Shown in pieces: positions 46,658-58,594 of a DNA stretch of 64,000 nucleotides. The stretch is taken from the NCBI GenBank assembly GCA_015499985.1, contig JAAAUF010000050.1, forward strand, positions 1-64,000. The letters are read 5' to 3'. The DNA comes from Haplosporangium gracile. Lineage: Eukaryota > Mortierellomycota > Mortierellomycetes > Mortierellales > Mortierellaceae. Made by a program: the position numbers and the translations under genes. How positions within the stretch are numbered: the stretch's first letter is position 1; each line of letters starts with the position of its first letter. The notes beneath the pieces were generated by a model that saw only the letters and a list, made by a program, of their open reading frames with translations, ran no database searches and had not been told where the DNA came from.

Positions 46658-49525
46658 ATGTCCGCGGGAACGGCCTCCTCACTGAGTCCGCAGAGCCACC
46701 TTGCCCGTCCGAGGACAAGAAGCATCAACACAGACCACTCCAAGCTGCTCTTCACCGCAGCTTCGCCTGCTTCTTCTTCGTCGTCTACAGGAGGATCCCA
46801 TCAAGATCTATCATCATCATCATCATCCTTGGCTCAATCCGGCGGTGCTCCAGTTACAACTCCTCCTTCAACAACAAGATCTGGTCGTCCGCTCTCGTTC
46901 TCTCGTCCTAGTCCAAGTGCAAAGTCAAGATCGCCGTCTCCACCACGACCGTCTGAGCCTCTTCTATCAGAAATGACGACAGTAGGTCCTTCAATTGGAA
47001 CCTCAGGATCAGGATCACTCACAGGAGCCAGGTCCCACTTTCCTCTCTTACCTTCTTCGATGCCAGCGCACAACTCGTCGCCACCCCGCTCCCGCCAGCA
47101 CTCCCAAACGACGCTTCTCGGTTCCAGCAGCTCAAGCACGCCAGCAACAATGGACTCGTCTTTCCACAACCATAACCAACATGTTTTCCATCCGCACCCT
47201 TCAGAAATGCATCTCTCGCTCGATCCTTCCACCTCCTCATTGGCTCATCACCACGAGAGTGCTCGCTTGGTTTCAAATAGCACACCCCCTCTCCATCTCC
47301 AGCACTCGACTAGTCTTGGCTCAAGCGCTAAAATCGACCACAATAGCACTACTACAAACAAGCCAAACGACCTCTACACCTCCTCCTCGAGTGCCGTAAA
47401 CCATGGAAGCCATTCTAATATTAACCTTGCCAATAGCAACAGCAGTATCAACACCCTTATTTCCAACAGCCCTCTGCAACACCGACCCCACACTCCTCTA
47501 AAGTCGTCGTTCCCCATCTCAATTACCTCGGATAACCTCTCGGATCATTCCGTGCCATTGTCCGCCTCAACCTCGGCCAGCATACACATCGGGGGAGGTG
47601 GTGGTGGCGGAGGAGGAGTAGGAGGAGGGGGAGGGATCGGCATGGGGAGCAAGTCATCGTCGTCGGGACACTCCTATGAGACCACAACGCCATTGCACTT
47701 CAAGTCGCTCTCTACCAAGACGGGACGTTCGCATTATGCCGACAATGAGAAGCAGCTTGGATCACTACCCACGATTCACTATCAGGGACGAGACGGCAGA
47801 CGTAAGTTCATGGTTATCGGTGTTCGCTTGTTTGTTTGCGTTTGTGTTTTGTTTGTTCTTGTGAGACCATTTCTATTTTCAAATCGATACACTTTTCTGT
47901 GGGGGAGGGTGTTTAGGGGTGATTTTTCTATGTTGTTAATTTTGGGCACTGTCAATCCACCTTCACCAAGGGGAAAAAAAGGCAGTTGCTGGCATCTATG
48001 CTCGCAATGGGATTAAGTACACTCGAAGAGAAGAAAAAAAAATAGGACGACGCACCACCTTTGGCACTAGTCGCGGGATGATAAGTCTAAACGACAAAAC
48101 ACTGCTTGGCGACGTGATGGATTCAACTTTCGACAATAAATAACAACAAACAACAACAAACAACAACAATTCAGAAAAGATAAACCTGATAACCATTAAA
48201 CGCTAAATCGGAACCACTGTTCATCCTTATTCTCAGATCCCAAACAGGACAACAGGGATATCGATATGCTCATTCCTCTCCTCGCTTACTTCTCTATTGC
48301 TGATGTCTTCACCTGAAAGCAATGACAACTAATTGAGACCGTGGGCCCATCTCATAGCATAGATCAAACGGTACTAGTACAATACAACAATGGATTAACA
48401 TTCGTTCTCACTTTTTTTAATTTTTTAGAAGAAAGTCCAACTTTTCTTGGAGTGTCAATGAAGCACTTGTCTCTGGTGGTGCTTCTGCTGCAAAACAGTG
48501 TTCTAGTTCTTATGATGCGCTACTCACGCGTCTCTGTCGGTCCAGATCAACCCATGTACTTGGCGTCAACAGCCGTCTTCCTTGCCGAGATTATCAAACT
48601 CTGCACTTGCACAGGAATCTTGGCTTACAGGACCCAGTCGATCCCCAGGACAATCCACATCCTTCGCAACGAGGTCCTCGGCCAACCACGGGAACTTCTC
48701 AAGATGCTGGTCCCTTCAGGACTGTACGCCCTCCAGAACAACCTCCTCTATATCGCACTCTCCAACCTCGAAGCTGCCACGTTCCAAGTCACCTATCAGC
48801 TCAAAATTCTTTCAACCGCCATCTTTTCGGTCGTCATGCTCAACAGACGGCTTACCAAGCAAAAGTGGCTTTCACTCTGCCTTTTGATGCTGGGAGTTAC
48901 TCTAGTTCAATTGCAGAACGTCGGCACACCCAAGAGCCCTGTGGTGCTGGATACCTCAAAGAGCGACGAAGGCAATTCGGACTTTTTGGATACATCTGGA
49001 ATGGGCGACGAGCGCGATTCATCACCTCCCGAGGACGACTCGTTGGTCAGCCAGAATCCCATCATCGGACTGTTCGCCGTGTTGACATCCTGTATCTCAT
49101 CTGGATTTGCTGGCTGCTACTTTGAGAAGATTCTTAAGGGCACTGAGTCAGACATGTGGGTGCGCAATCTTCAGCTGGGCGTTTCGGGATCCCTCTTCAG
49201 CTTCCTCGCCATGTTCTACGACCGCCAAAAGATCTACGACGGCGGCATGTTCCAAGGATATTCGCTCATCACCTGGTGCGTCATCACCAACCAGGCGCTC
49301 GGTGGACTGTTAGTCGCTATTGTAGTCAAGTACGCCGATAACATCTTGAAGGGCTTTGCGACGTCGCTCTCGATCATTATCTCAGGCATGATCTCGGTCT
49401 ACTTTTTCGACTTTGAGCCATCGATTCAGTTCCAGATGGGAACTCTTGTGGTGATTCTGGCCACCTTCCTCTATGGCCGGCCCGACGCAGCGATCCCGAG
49501 ATTTATCCGACCACAGAAAAAGTAA
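46658..49525 (+). CDS. Nucleotide-sugar transporter (UDP-galactose/UDP-GlcNAc type) with long Ser-rich N-terminus
   Basis: Proposed as two exons (46658-47801 and 48429-49525), 746 aa. Exon 2 encodes a complete NST/SLC35A carrier: ESPTFLGVSMKHLSLVVLLL, QNSVLVLMMRYSRV, STAVFLAEIIKL, VPSGLYALQNNLLYIALSNL, FQVTYQLKILSTAIFS, SSGFAGCYFEKILKG, VKYADNILKGFATSLSIIIS and a final FLYGRP. About ten membrane spans, expected in the Golgi, exchanging UDP-sugar for UMP. Exon 1 gives 381 residues almost wholly of Ser/Thr/Pro/His/Gly with a poly-Gly run (IHIGGGGGGGGG). This is unusual for the family and probably cytosolic and disordered. The 627-nt intron is longer than its neighbours and holds a (CAA)n tract. 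The carrier may instead have its own promoter, with exon 1 a separate gene. Carrier part certain; the fusion is moderate. Confidence 0.75.
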
Positions 49526-50121
49526 GCTGCAAAGCAATTGTTACTTTCTCTCTCTTTCCCTTGTTCTCGGTTTACCCTCCTTCGTTTCCCCCTCCATGCC
49601 GTTTCTTCCTTCCCCCCTTTGCAGTGCATTATTGAATTCAACTATACTATTTTTATTTATTGTTGCTTCTCTACTTTCGTTTCTTAATTTGGCTGGATAC
49701 ATCATAGGCGACAAAGTATGCCACCACTGAAGTTCGCATCATAGTGTCACAGTTCTAGGAAGAGAGTCAGGAGGAGGACGTCTATATCTTCTTTTGATCT
49801 TTCGTTTTATCGCCTCTATCGCTGCTTTACCTACAAGGCATCGTAGTTTTTTTTTTTCGCCACTTAGAACAGCTTTACATATTATTGTTACCTCTCTTGT
49901 TCATTATCCTACCACTCATTCATGTTTGAACTGTACTGTACATTACCCTTGTGAATAAATTTGGTGGCGCTATCTTTAACTGACGCAATCTCTAATTGAC
50001 AGTCCGACTTGATTTATCTTTGGCACATTTTTCTTCACGTTTCACTCTTTTCTCCTCTCCAAACTCACAACTCGCACCTCACAAACTCATTCAACTTACT
50101 TATAATAACGACAAACTAGTG
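49526..50121. other. Intergenic, no gene seen
   Basis: 3' flank of the transporter and promoter of the acyltransferase. Pyrimidine-rich, with a 10-nt T run near 49848-49857 and AATAAA near 49954. Confidence 0.5.
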
Positions 50122-53100
50122 ATGGTAAATCCACTACGAAAGAGAACACCAGCTGACCTCAAGAACCAGAATGCCAGCACAAACGGTCATTCCAACACCA
50201 ACGGCCATGCTCCCATCAATAGCAACAACGACGAGAGTCAAGAGAGTATTACCAGTCTGAAGGGTGTCAACGCCAACGTGCCCCCACCGATGTACAAGGC
50301 TATCCGCTTCTTCTTTCAGATCTGTCTCCACTCCTTCTATGGCAACGTCGAGGTTGAGGGCACCGAGAACATTGCCCCGGATAACTACCCCGCAATCCTC
50401 GGTATGTTTTTGTCTCTCTGCCCTCCTTCTACTTTTCCCCACTTTGAACGTCGAACCAAATGTGGCATCATCGATGAAATCATTTGAAAAAAATTGTTAG
50501 CGTGAAAAATCCCGCGACACAACGCATTAACTTTGTTAGTGCTTGACTTTTTTCATTTATGGTATGGTTAATGGTTAGTGGCGAACCATAGCAATAGCTT
50601 GACAGATGCAATTGCGATCCTGTCGACTGTGCCGCCCAAAATTAGGAGCATGGTCCGGATGACCGCTAAGGACACCTTTTGGCACAAGCCAGGAGTCTTC
50701 AAGTACGTACCGGATTGACATAGCGGATGTTTTTCGGACTGTCTTCGTCTTTGCCTTGGCAATGTTTTGCTGTGTTATTTTCATCCTTTCCCCCTCCCTT
50801 CGTTGTCCATCAACAGCCCCTTGTTTTTTTCCCGTTTTTATTCTTATTATACATGCTACTCATTTTGCTTCTGATCAGTCGCGCGTTCAAGGCTAACTGA
50901 TTTTTTTTATATTTCCTTCTGCTTCGATTGCTCTTGCGTGTGATCCCACCGTAGTTATGTCATTAAGAACGCTGGAACTATCCCCATCAAACGACGAAAG
51001 GACTATGACAACCAAAAAGTGAACAATGCGAATGCAATGAGTGCTTTGATTGATAGTCTGGGAACCGGGAGCTGTGTGTGGTAAGTAGTCCCCTTCCCCC
51101 TATTTTCAATTGTTGTTGATTTTCTCGACCATTTTTCCCGTCTGTGGATTGTCGCGCTTTTTTTAATACATAAAAAACGACACAAGTCGAGGTTGTATGT
51201 CGCGATTCGTGTGAAAAAAGACAGGCAGGAAAAGTTATCCAGGGACTTTGGACAAGCATGCACAATATGCAACCCCAATCTGTTTCTCCTGGTTTGCGTG
51301 CATGAAGGGCTGCAGTGGGTTGCAGAGGGAAAAGAAACAAGGGCCTGCTCACTTACCCCTTTCTGTCTGTTTTACCGTTTGCGTTTCGACCGCCTTGATA
51401 ATGATAGCATGTTCCCAGAGGGTATTTCTCGTTATCATCCTCAACTCGCACCCTTCAAGGCCGGAGTGGCCATGATTGCCAGCGATGTAGGTGAAAAAAA
51501 GTCCGATATTTGCCTGGAACCATGATTTGTCATTCCGAATGCCCTATTTTCGACCGCGCTATGCTCTTTGTACATTACTCAGGGTATACAATGCTATTCC
51601 CTACCCCCGCTCACTTCCACTGAAAATACAATGGCTAATCCTGTTCCCGTATCACATGTCTGGTTCCCCTCCACCTTTTTGTTTCGCTGGATGATCTTGT
51701 GTAGACTCTTGCTCAGTTCAAGGACCAGCCAGACTTTTCGTTGACACTGATGACCACGTCGATCAACTACTTGCACCGTGAAAAGTTCCGCTCGGATGTG
51801 CTTGTGACATTCCACCCTCCGATTGTGCTGACACCTCAGCAGGATGCCAAGCTGTTCTCGAGCGTCAAGGAGGAGCGGACAGAGGCGATCACGAAACTGA
51901 CAGAGTTGCTCGAGTCGACCGTCAGATCGAACTTACTGAACGCTGACGACTGGCAGACTGTTCGTGTGGGTCATGTGGCTCGCAAGTTGTATGCAGGCGA
52001 TTTGGGCACTCGGATCTCGCTAGGACAGTATGTCCGCTTGACTCAGAAGTTTGTCTCTGCCTTTGGACAGCACAAGCAGGAGTCTTTGAAGGAAAAGCAG
52101 GATGCGGAACAGAGGAAGCATAAGAATAGTGGAAGTGACGGAGAGAATAGCGATTCCTTGGAAATGCAGCGACCCGTCAGGATGAGCGCCGATACAGCTC
52201 TCAAAATGGATGAGCTTGCCGCCGATCTTGCCGTAAGTTGACGTTGTCCCTGTGCAATTTTTTACTGTGTCAACGCTTATGAAATTGACGTGCCTAATCC
52301 CAACATACGCATAACTTTTTTTTTTTGTATTTCATGGTTGTAGGAATACCAAGATCAGCTGGACTTTTATCACCTCAAGGATTACCGTATCAACCAAGGA
52401 AAGCCTCCAATCAAGGTGCTTCTTGGCAAGCTCTTCCAGCGCCTTTTGTTGGCATGCTTGCTGTCGACTATTTGCATCCCCGGACTCATTCTTTGGGCTC
52501 CCGTATTTATTGCCGTCAAGTATGTGCACCATTACTTGGAAAACAACATCTCTTATGATCCGTGGTTCGGTATTGAATAATGACGGCATTCAAACGACCC
52601 ATTAACACTTGCTTCTACTCGCTTATGAAATAGGTACCAAGAGAGACAGATTCGCAGGAAGGGACCTTTGGAAGATAACTTGGATGAGATTGCTCAATAC
52701 AAGTTGATGATTTCGACATTCTTCTTGCCCATCATCTGGGGATTCTGGGTCCTTGTGACCTTCCCCATTGCTCTTATTACCGCACCCGGCATCGTCGTGC
52801 TTATGTGGCTGTAAGTGTTTTGACGACGTCCTTGATATCTTTTCCTCATCTGCTCTAATTCATGTTTGAATGCTTGAACTCATCATGTGCCCACGTATTT
52901 CTTATTTGCGGACCCACCTATAGCACGATCCGATGGTTGGAAGACTTGATCCATAATGCAAAGTCAATGCTGTCGCTACTGCGATTGCTGTTCATGACGG
53001 AGGACACGATGTACTCGCTTCGGGATTGTCGTCAGGAACTTGTAGGTCGTGTCCATGAGTTTGCAGTTCAGTTCCTGAGGCTGCCCGAGGACCCCGAGGA

Positions 53101-53242
53101 GTTGGTCAAGGAGAACAAGACCAAGAAGGCGGACAGTGGGTGGATGGGTAAGCTGTCGGGAAGTTACTTTTCGATCAAGCGCCGGAGAAGAAAGGATTGG
53201 AATGAGGTTATGCGCCTCCATGATGTCTCCCACTATGACTAG
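50122..53242 (+). CDS. Glycerol-3-phosphate O-acyltransferase, Sct1/Gpt2-like
   Basis: Eight exons (50122-50401, 50579-50702, 50955-51080, 51408-51486, 51705-52232, 52344-52519, 52634-52810, 52924-53242), 602 aa, all phases agree. PlsC motif I is NHSNSLTD (residues 96-103). TIPIKRRKDYDN is a fungal GPAT segment. Motif III FPEGISRYHPQL starts at 179. Further on are TLMTTSINYLHREKFRSDVL and VTFHPPIVLTPQ. A long loop (about 340-380) is Ser/Glu-rich. Two membrane pairs follow, near VLLGKLFQRLLLACLLSTIC and FFLPIIWGFWVLVTFPIALI. It catalyses the first step of glycerolipid synthesis (glycerol-3-phosphate plus acyl-CoA to lysophosphatidate) at the ER. Some fungal homologs are longer (over 700 aa), mainly in the tail. 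The N-terminal Asn/Thr-rich leader precedes the first hydrophobic segment. Confidence 0.92.
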
Positions 53243-53536
53243 TTTATAATCAACATGACCGATAAGGTTTATTGTTTCTGTCGGTTTACTTTTTGACTTT
53301 TTGCACTAAAGAATATTTTGCCACCAATTTCTGTGCTCGATCAGCGTGGCTTTTCCTCGTGCTGGAAGGCTTGGTGAATCAACGGAAGGCAACCGTTGGT
53401 GCGTTCAAGTCTGTCGCCTTCACTTGAATCTCCTCCCTCCCCACCACCTTTTTCTCATCACCCCCTCCTTCTTCCTCACTTCGCCTTCAAAACCCCCCCA
53501 TGTCTGGTCAAGCAACTCCTCGACAAGACCAGTAAA

Positions 53537-54683
53537 ATGAACAATTATCCTGAACCTGGACAGCTATGACTCTGTCGGCCCACCAGCCGGGATCCTCCAT
53601 GCCAAAGATGGCGACGGCGACGACTCGACAACCTTGGTGCCCATCTCTGGAATGCAGGACATCTCGACTTTTGGAATTTGCTGGGCATATCTGGAACAGG
53701 TAGCGTACTCTTTTTTTTTTTTTTTTTCTTTTTTTTTTCGACGTTCACAATATGAAAATCGCACTTTTATGTTACGTTTGTTTTGTTTTTTGTATCGTTA
53801 ATGTATGTAGTTCGTATACGTTGGATGCGTATATGAGACGGTCGTCAAACCAATACACTTTCACGTCCCAAGTGCCCGATCCTCATTGAATACTTCTTGC
53901 CCATAAAAATCACAACCTCCACACCTTCAGAACCATCATCACCAGCCTCAACAGCAACAACAACTTTGAAAAGGAAGAAGAAACCTATCAGGATCCTAGA
54001 AATCGGCGCAGGGACAGGATACGTCTGGATCGTACTCGCGAAGCGCCTGGACTCGGATTGTACAATTATTCTGACGGATCTGGAGGAGGTCGTTCCTCTG
54101 ATGTAGAAGAATGTCAACGAGCAGCGGCTCTCCCGCCGCCCCTTTTCTTCCTCTTCCTCCGTCGCTACAACCACCATTGCCGCAGCTGAACAAACGCAAG
54201 CAGAAACACAAAAGGAACCATCGTGCGCATGGGTAGAAGTCGAACCCCTCGCCTGGGGAAACTCCTCACACGCCCGCGCAATCCTCGAACACCCCGCACC
54301 TATTGACTACATCATCGCCAGCGACCTAGTTTACTTCCTTGAAAGAAATTACACGCGTAGGGGAGACCAAGATCTTGTTCGGGTATAAAGATCGGGCGTT
54401 ATGGAAGGAGAGTCCCTTCTGGGAGGAGTTTGGTCAGTTTCCTGAGTTGGAGGTTGTCAGAATTGAGCGTCATCCTGTCAAGAAGGATAGGAAAGGAGAG
54501 AAAGGGGAGGAAGGGGAGAAGAAGAAGGAGGGGGGCGAGGAGGAAGGAAGAAAGGAGGTGTTTGGATGTGAGGGCGAGGATAGGTTGTATATGTTTGTAG
54601 CGACCAAGCGGTCAGAGGACCAGATCGTGAAGGGCACCGATGGTACCTTGACCACCCTGATGATGATGCAGATCGGTGTCTAG
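53537..54683 (+). pseudogene. Decayed METTL21/EFM-type protein-lysine methyltransferase gene
   Basis: Pieces in order: LDSYDSVGPPAGILHAKDGD, then LVPISGMQDISTFG in one frame and AGHIWN in another. After an intron-like gap with a 17-T run come KPIRILEIGAGTGYVW (the AdoMet-binding glycine motif I of Methyltransf_16 proteins), TIILTDLEEVVPLM and a TAG at 54103-54105. It then continues in frame with KNVNEQR, WVEVEPLAWGN and DYIIASDLVYF (the post-motif D-x-x-Y). The 3' part (54339-54683) is in a third frame with a Lys/Glu/Gly-rich insertion. Several stops and frame changes make it non-functional. The 186 bp up to 54869 separate it from the convergent SHG1-domain gene. Confidence 0.7.
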
Positions 54684-54869
54684 AGCATTAAACACTACCA
54701 CATTAGCATCTTAAAAAGTACACAAAGCAGGAAAATAAAAAACATCTCAAAACCAAGAGCACCTGTGCGATTTTAACTACAAAAGGGAGAAGGAGAGCAA
54801 ACTCCCAAAAATCACAGTTTTATTTGTTCGAAAAGGTAGCCAATAATGAACTGGAAAAGGTCAAATTCT

Positions 54870-57800
54870 TCACTTGTGCTTCTTCTTCAGGGACGACGTT
54901 GTAGAAGAAGGGGGCGCATTGGGGCGGGGGGGTAACGGGATCGGTTTATGGGGTAATGGGATTGGCGTCCGGCTGAAGCTTTTGGATTTCGTGGAGAGGA
55001 GTGTACTTGCCGAGGATCCGGACAAGGGCGAATGTTTGGCTGCTGCTGTTGCTGTTGTTGTTGCTGTTGGACTCGATAATGACGAGGAGGACTTTGTCAC
55101 TGGCAAGGGGTTGGCAACTGGAGTTGTAGGGGCGAGATGTGTTCCCATTGTGATTCCTGTTGTTGTCGATGTAGCCGTAGAAGTGGACTCGGATGAGGGA
55201 GGTGGAGGCGGGGATGATGATGGTGGAGGTGGTGGTGGAGGAGGAACAGAATCTGACGAAGCAACGGGTGACTCAGGCGGAGGTGGTGGTGGAGGTGTCG
55301 CCGCATTAGTTTCAGGCATAGAAGCAGTCTCATCGACCAAGGTCTCTTTCGTCAGTTCTGGCTCTGCCGCCTCTGCTGGTACGGACAGCTTTGAGGGCAA
55401 AGTGGAGGCGACGGTTGCTGAAGTCGCTATTGGGGAGTCCAGAGTTGAGCGTTCTGCCGTCAGGTCGGGCGAAGTTCCTACCATTGAGAGTTCAGATATA
55501 GACCCAGCAGTCGAGAGCGATCCAGTTGACGACAGTGATCCCGCAGAGTGAATCGATCCGGTAGACGCGTTTGAGTCCGGAGACTTGAGTGCATGTTCCG
55601 TTTTAGTTACTCCTGAATGGTTCTCTGCCTTGGACGAATTTTTGAACAGAGGAATGTCGGGCGAGGCTATTAAGGTAGCAGACTTGGGAGTCGTAGCGGT
55701 CGGGGTAGCATGACTCGAGGGCGATCCTACAATCGTCGATTGAGATGTTGAAATCACTGGTTTTGGAGGGGCTGTTGGGCTGGAGGCGGACGAAGGTGAG
55801 GTCGATTCTGCTGCCTTGGAAACAGACGAGAGCGATTGAGATCGCGATCCTGTCAGACTTCCTCGAGGAGGCGGAGGAAGTGGATGTTGCAGATGAGGAG
55901 GAGGCGGAAGTGGGTGGTGAAGGTGCGAGTGTCCTGAGCGCGAGTCGTGACGATCCAGCGAGGGTCGTTCTCGAGTAACACTGTTTTGGCGAGAAGTCGT
56001 ATTAGGCGTTGTTGGTGATCCAACAGAGGGAATTGTGGGCAGACTAGGCGAAGAGGCAGAACCAGCAGTGCTTGCGCTGACCCCAGTTGCAGTGGCGGTT
56101 GTTGAGGACGAATTGCGGGAATGGCTAGTTCTTCTGTGAAGAGAGAGGGGAGCTGGCTTGGGTGGCAGTGGAACAATGTTGGGTCGAGGTGGCAGCGGCA
56201 AGGGTTGGTGTCCTGTCCTTTTCGACTGTGATGAATGGTGCTCTGAATTCCTGCGCTCTGCCGTCTCGGATTCTCGGCGACGATGTGATTCGGTTCCTGA
56301 AGGCGCAGGGGAATTGGTCTGCGATGAAGGTGCTGATGAAGATGGGCTTGACCGCGATACCAAGGGATTTGTGCTTGCTGCTGGCGATTTCGGATTAGTG
56401 TCGGCTATCGAATCTTCCTTGTCGTCCTTGGATGGTGCTGGTCCTGCAGCAGAGTCTAAGCTATCCTTTGCTGATCCGTTTACTGCAGATGACTCTTCCT
56501 TCTGATCGACTGCCATAGATATCGAATCTTCATCAATGCCATCCTGTTTTGCCGCGGTGAAATTCTTCTCACTCTTGTCACCTTCGATGTCGGGCTTGGG
56601 ATCGACATCCATAGCAACATCAGATTCAACTCCAGACATCATTCCAATACTGTCCAGAGTGTCGTTGCCATTGAGCGTCGAATGTTCCTGTTCCTGTACA
56701 TTCAAGTCGCTCTCGGTACTGTATCTAGTGTCTCTGATGTCCCTGATGTCTCTTGGGGCCTTCTTGGCCAGCTTCTTAGCCCGGTTTCCAGCTTTAACTC
56801 CAGATGTATCCGACTCGCCTTCAGAACTGGAAGGAGGGCTTGACAGAGAAGAGTTGGAATCCACGCTCTGTCGCCGGTTGCGCTTCTTGGGAATAATTTT
56901 TCGGTTCGACTCCTCTCTGCTCCCGTTTCCGGAGCTCGATTTCCTTGAAAGATCTGCAGAAATCTCGAGTGATGCGGCCGAAGAACCCGCTTCGCGTTTT
57001 ACAGCTGGCGCGGTAGCATCCTGGACGGGCTTGTGGTCTTTTGGCTTTGATTGAGGTCGCGGTGGGAGTTCCAATGATAGCTCCTTCTTGACAGTGGCGA
57101 ATTGTTTATTGTGTTTTTCGGTCGATCCGTGAGTATCGCTCCTCCTGGATGACGAATGTGCCGCCTCGGATTTCGAAGACACGTCGACTGTTGTTGAATC
57201 CATTGACTTCCGTGAGATCCTATGATCCTTTCCTTTCTCCTGCTCTACAGATGCCTCTTTTTCTAAAAATGACAATTGTAATTGTAAGTTTCTTTCTGCA
57301 TTAATAACATTGTCATTTTAGCAATAACTACAAATAAGTCATATCCATTAACTTCGATATGATTGAAGTCGGTACCTGATGGTGTCTGTTCCTTAACGAT
57401 TGTCATGAGGGTTCCCTCAATCTTGTTCAGGTACTGGGCGGGCTGTAATAATGAATCAACAAACTGTTGCACATCCTTGTATTCTGCAGACCTATTATGT
57501 GTCGATTAAAGCGTATGCGAGGCGTTAATAAATCTGTTGGTCGTATCTGCTTCGCCAATGATTGGTGGGGGAATTGATGCTTTGATAACGTGAAAACAGT
57601 GTGAGGAACAGGTTGAGCAGAGCGAATGTGTGCGGGTGTGTGTTTACTTTGTGATTCGGTCGACCATGAGCTGATGGAATTCAGGCTTCTCGCGCTGGAG
57701 TAGGGTTGGGTCGTCGTCGATGCATTTCTGAAGGATGTCGGTTAGCTGTGAAGCAAACTGCTGGCCTACTGACTGGATAACGTTGAAGAGGATAAAGTGG

Positions 57801-57986
57801 TATAAGTGGTGAGAGCGAGTCAGCGATGAATGGGGGGGAAAGGACGAAGTGAAAGAGCAACAGCTATGGTGGTTTGCTGTGACGTACGCTGTTCTGAAAG
57901 TCGGTGAGGAGGCTTTTGCGGGTCGAATCAAAGTGGCCACGACGCTTGAAGAGGGCGGCCAGTTCCTCGGCGGTGATGGAGGCCAT
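54870..57986 (-). CDS. SHG1/BOD1-domain protein (COMPASS-associated), long Ser/Pro-rich tail
   Basis: Four exons (57986-57888, 57772-57648, 57491-57376, 57262-54870), 910 aa. The first 112 residues form the Shg1/Bod1 domain: ELAALFKRRGHFDSTRKSLL, SSVGQQFASQLTDILQKCID, DDPTLLQREKPEFHQLMVDR and SAEYKDVQQFVDSLLQ. This domain is found in yeast Shg1, a Set1/COMPASS subunit, and in animal BOD1 and BOD1L. After residue 150 the chain is disordered: Ser/Lys/Glu-rich, then Pro/Ser/Thr-rich with repeats such as PLPPRP, poly-Pro runs (PPPPPPPP) and a basic end LKKKHK. There is a basic NLS-like KKRNRR cluster. Exon 2 starts at the upstream of two close AG sites (CCAG/TCAGTAGG), because the downstream one breaks phase. 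Likely a nuclear chromatin factor; partners beyond COMPASS are inference. Confidence 0.85.
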
Positions 57987-58594
57987 GGGTTTTCCTTGTA
58001 GTGATTTGCTAATTTGGTCGTTATGTCGTTATTTGTTCGTTGTTGCTGTTGTGTCCTGCACGCGCAAAAAAGGACGGCCGTTATAAGTTGCTGATGGTGA
58101 TTGTTATTGCTGTCGTTGTTATTCGTCAAAGAGTATGAATATGCCGTGCCGGTGAGTGTAAATAAGTGTAATATGCCAGAGTTCTTTTTTGTTTGTTGCA
58201 GGTGCTGAGTGAGGCGTGGTTGTGGTTGTTGATGAGCGAAAAAGAGATGGGGAGTGGAGGAGAAACACAAAACAACAAAACTTTAGTCAGGGTCACAAAC
58301 GAGGAAAATGAACAACGAAAATGGGCGGCAGACAGACAACTTCCGCTCACACTCGCCAATTGAATAGTGCCCTTAACCCTTCCTAATTGACTGGTACTCT
58401 AAAACCCAAAATTGGAAAAAAAATGACTGTCTTCACCAAAGGGGTGGCTGCCATTCAAAGGAGGAGGAAAAAAAGCGACAAAGCACAAAAGGTGATCTCG
58501 ATCGACTTGGCCTTTTTTTTCTTTTCTTTTTTCATTGTCCCTCCTTTACTCACCAAACCGACCAATCAACAACAGCAACAGCAAAAGACAGACC
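57987..58594. promoter_or_regulatory. Bidirectional promoter region, SHG1-domain gene and SRSF10-like gene
   Basis: 608 bp between divergent start codons. ORFs on the minus strand here reflect upstream leader sequence and are not conserved. A CCAAT string occurs at 58562-58566 on the plus strand, and T-rich tracts occur near 58510-58535. The shared intergenic space suggests co-regulation but does not prove it. Confidence 0.45.

Noticed and set aside
54874..55551. 225-codon plus-strand Gly/Val/Asp-rich ORF
   Set aside because: Antisense shadow of the Pro/Ser-rich tail of the SHG1-domain protein.
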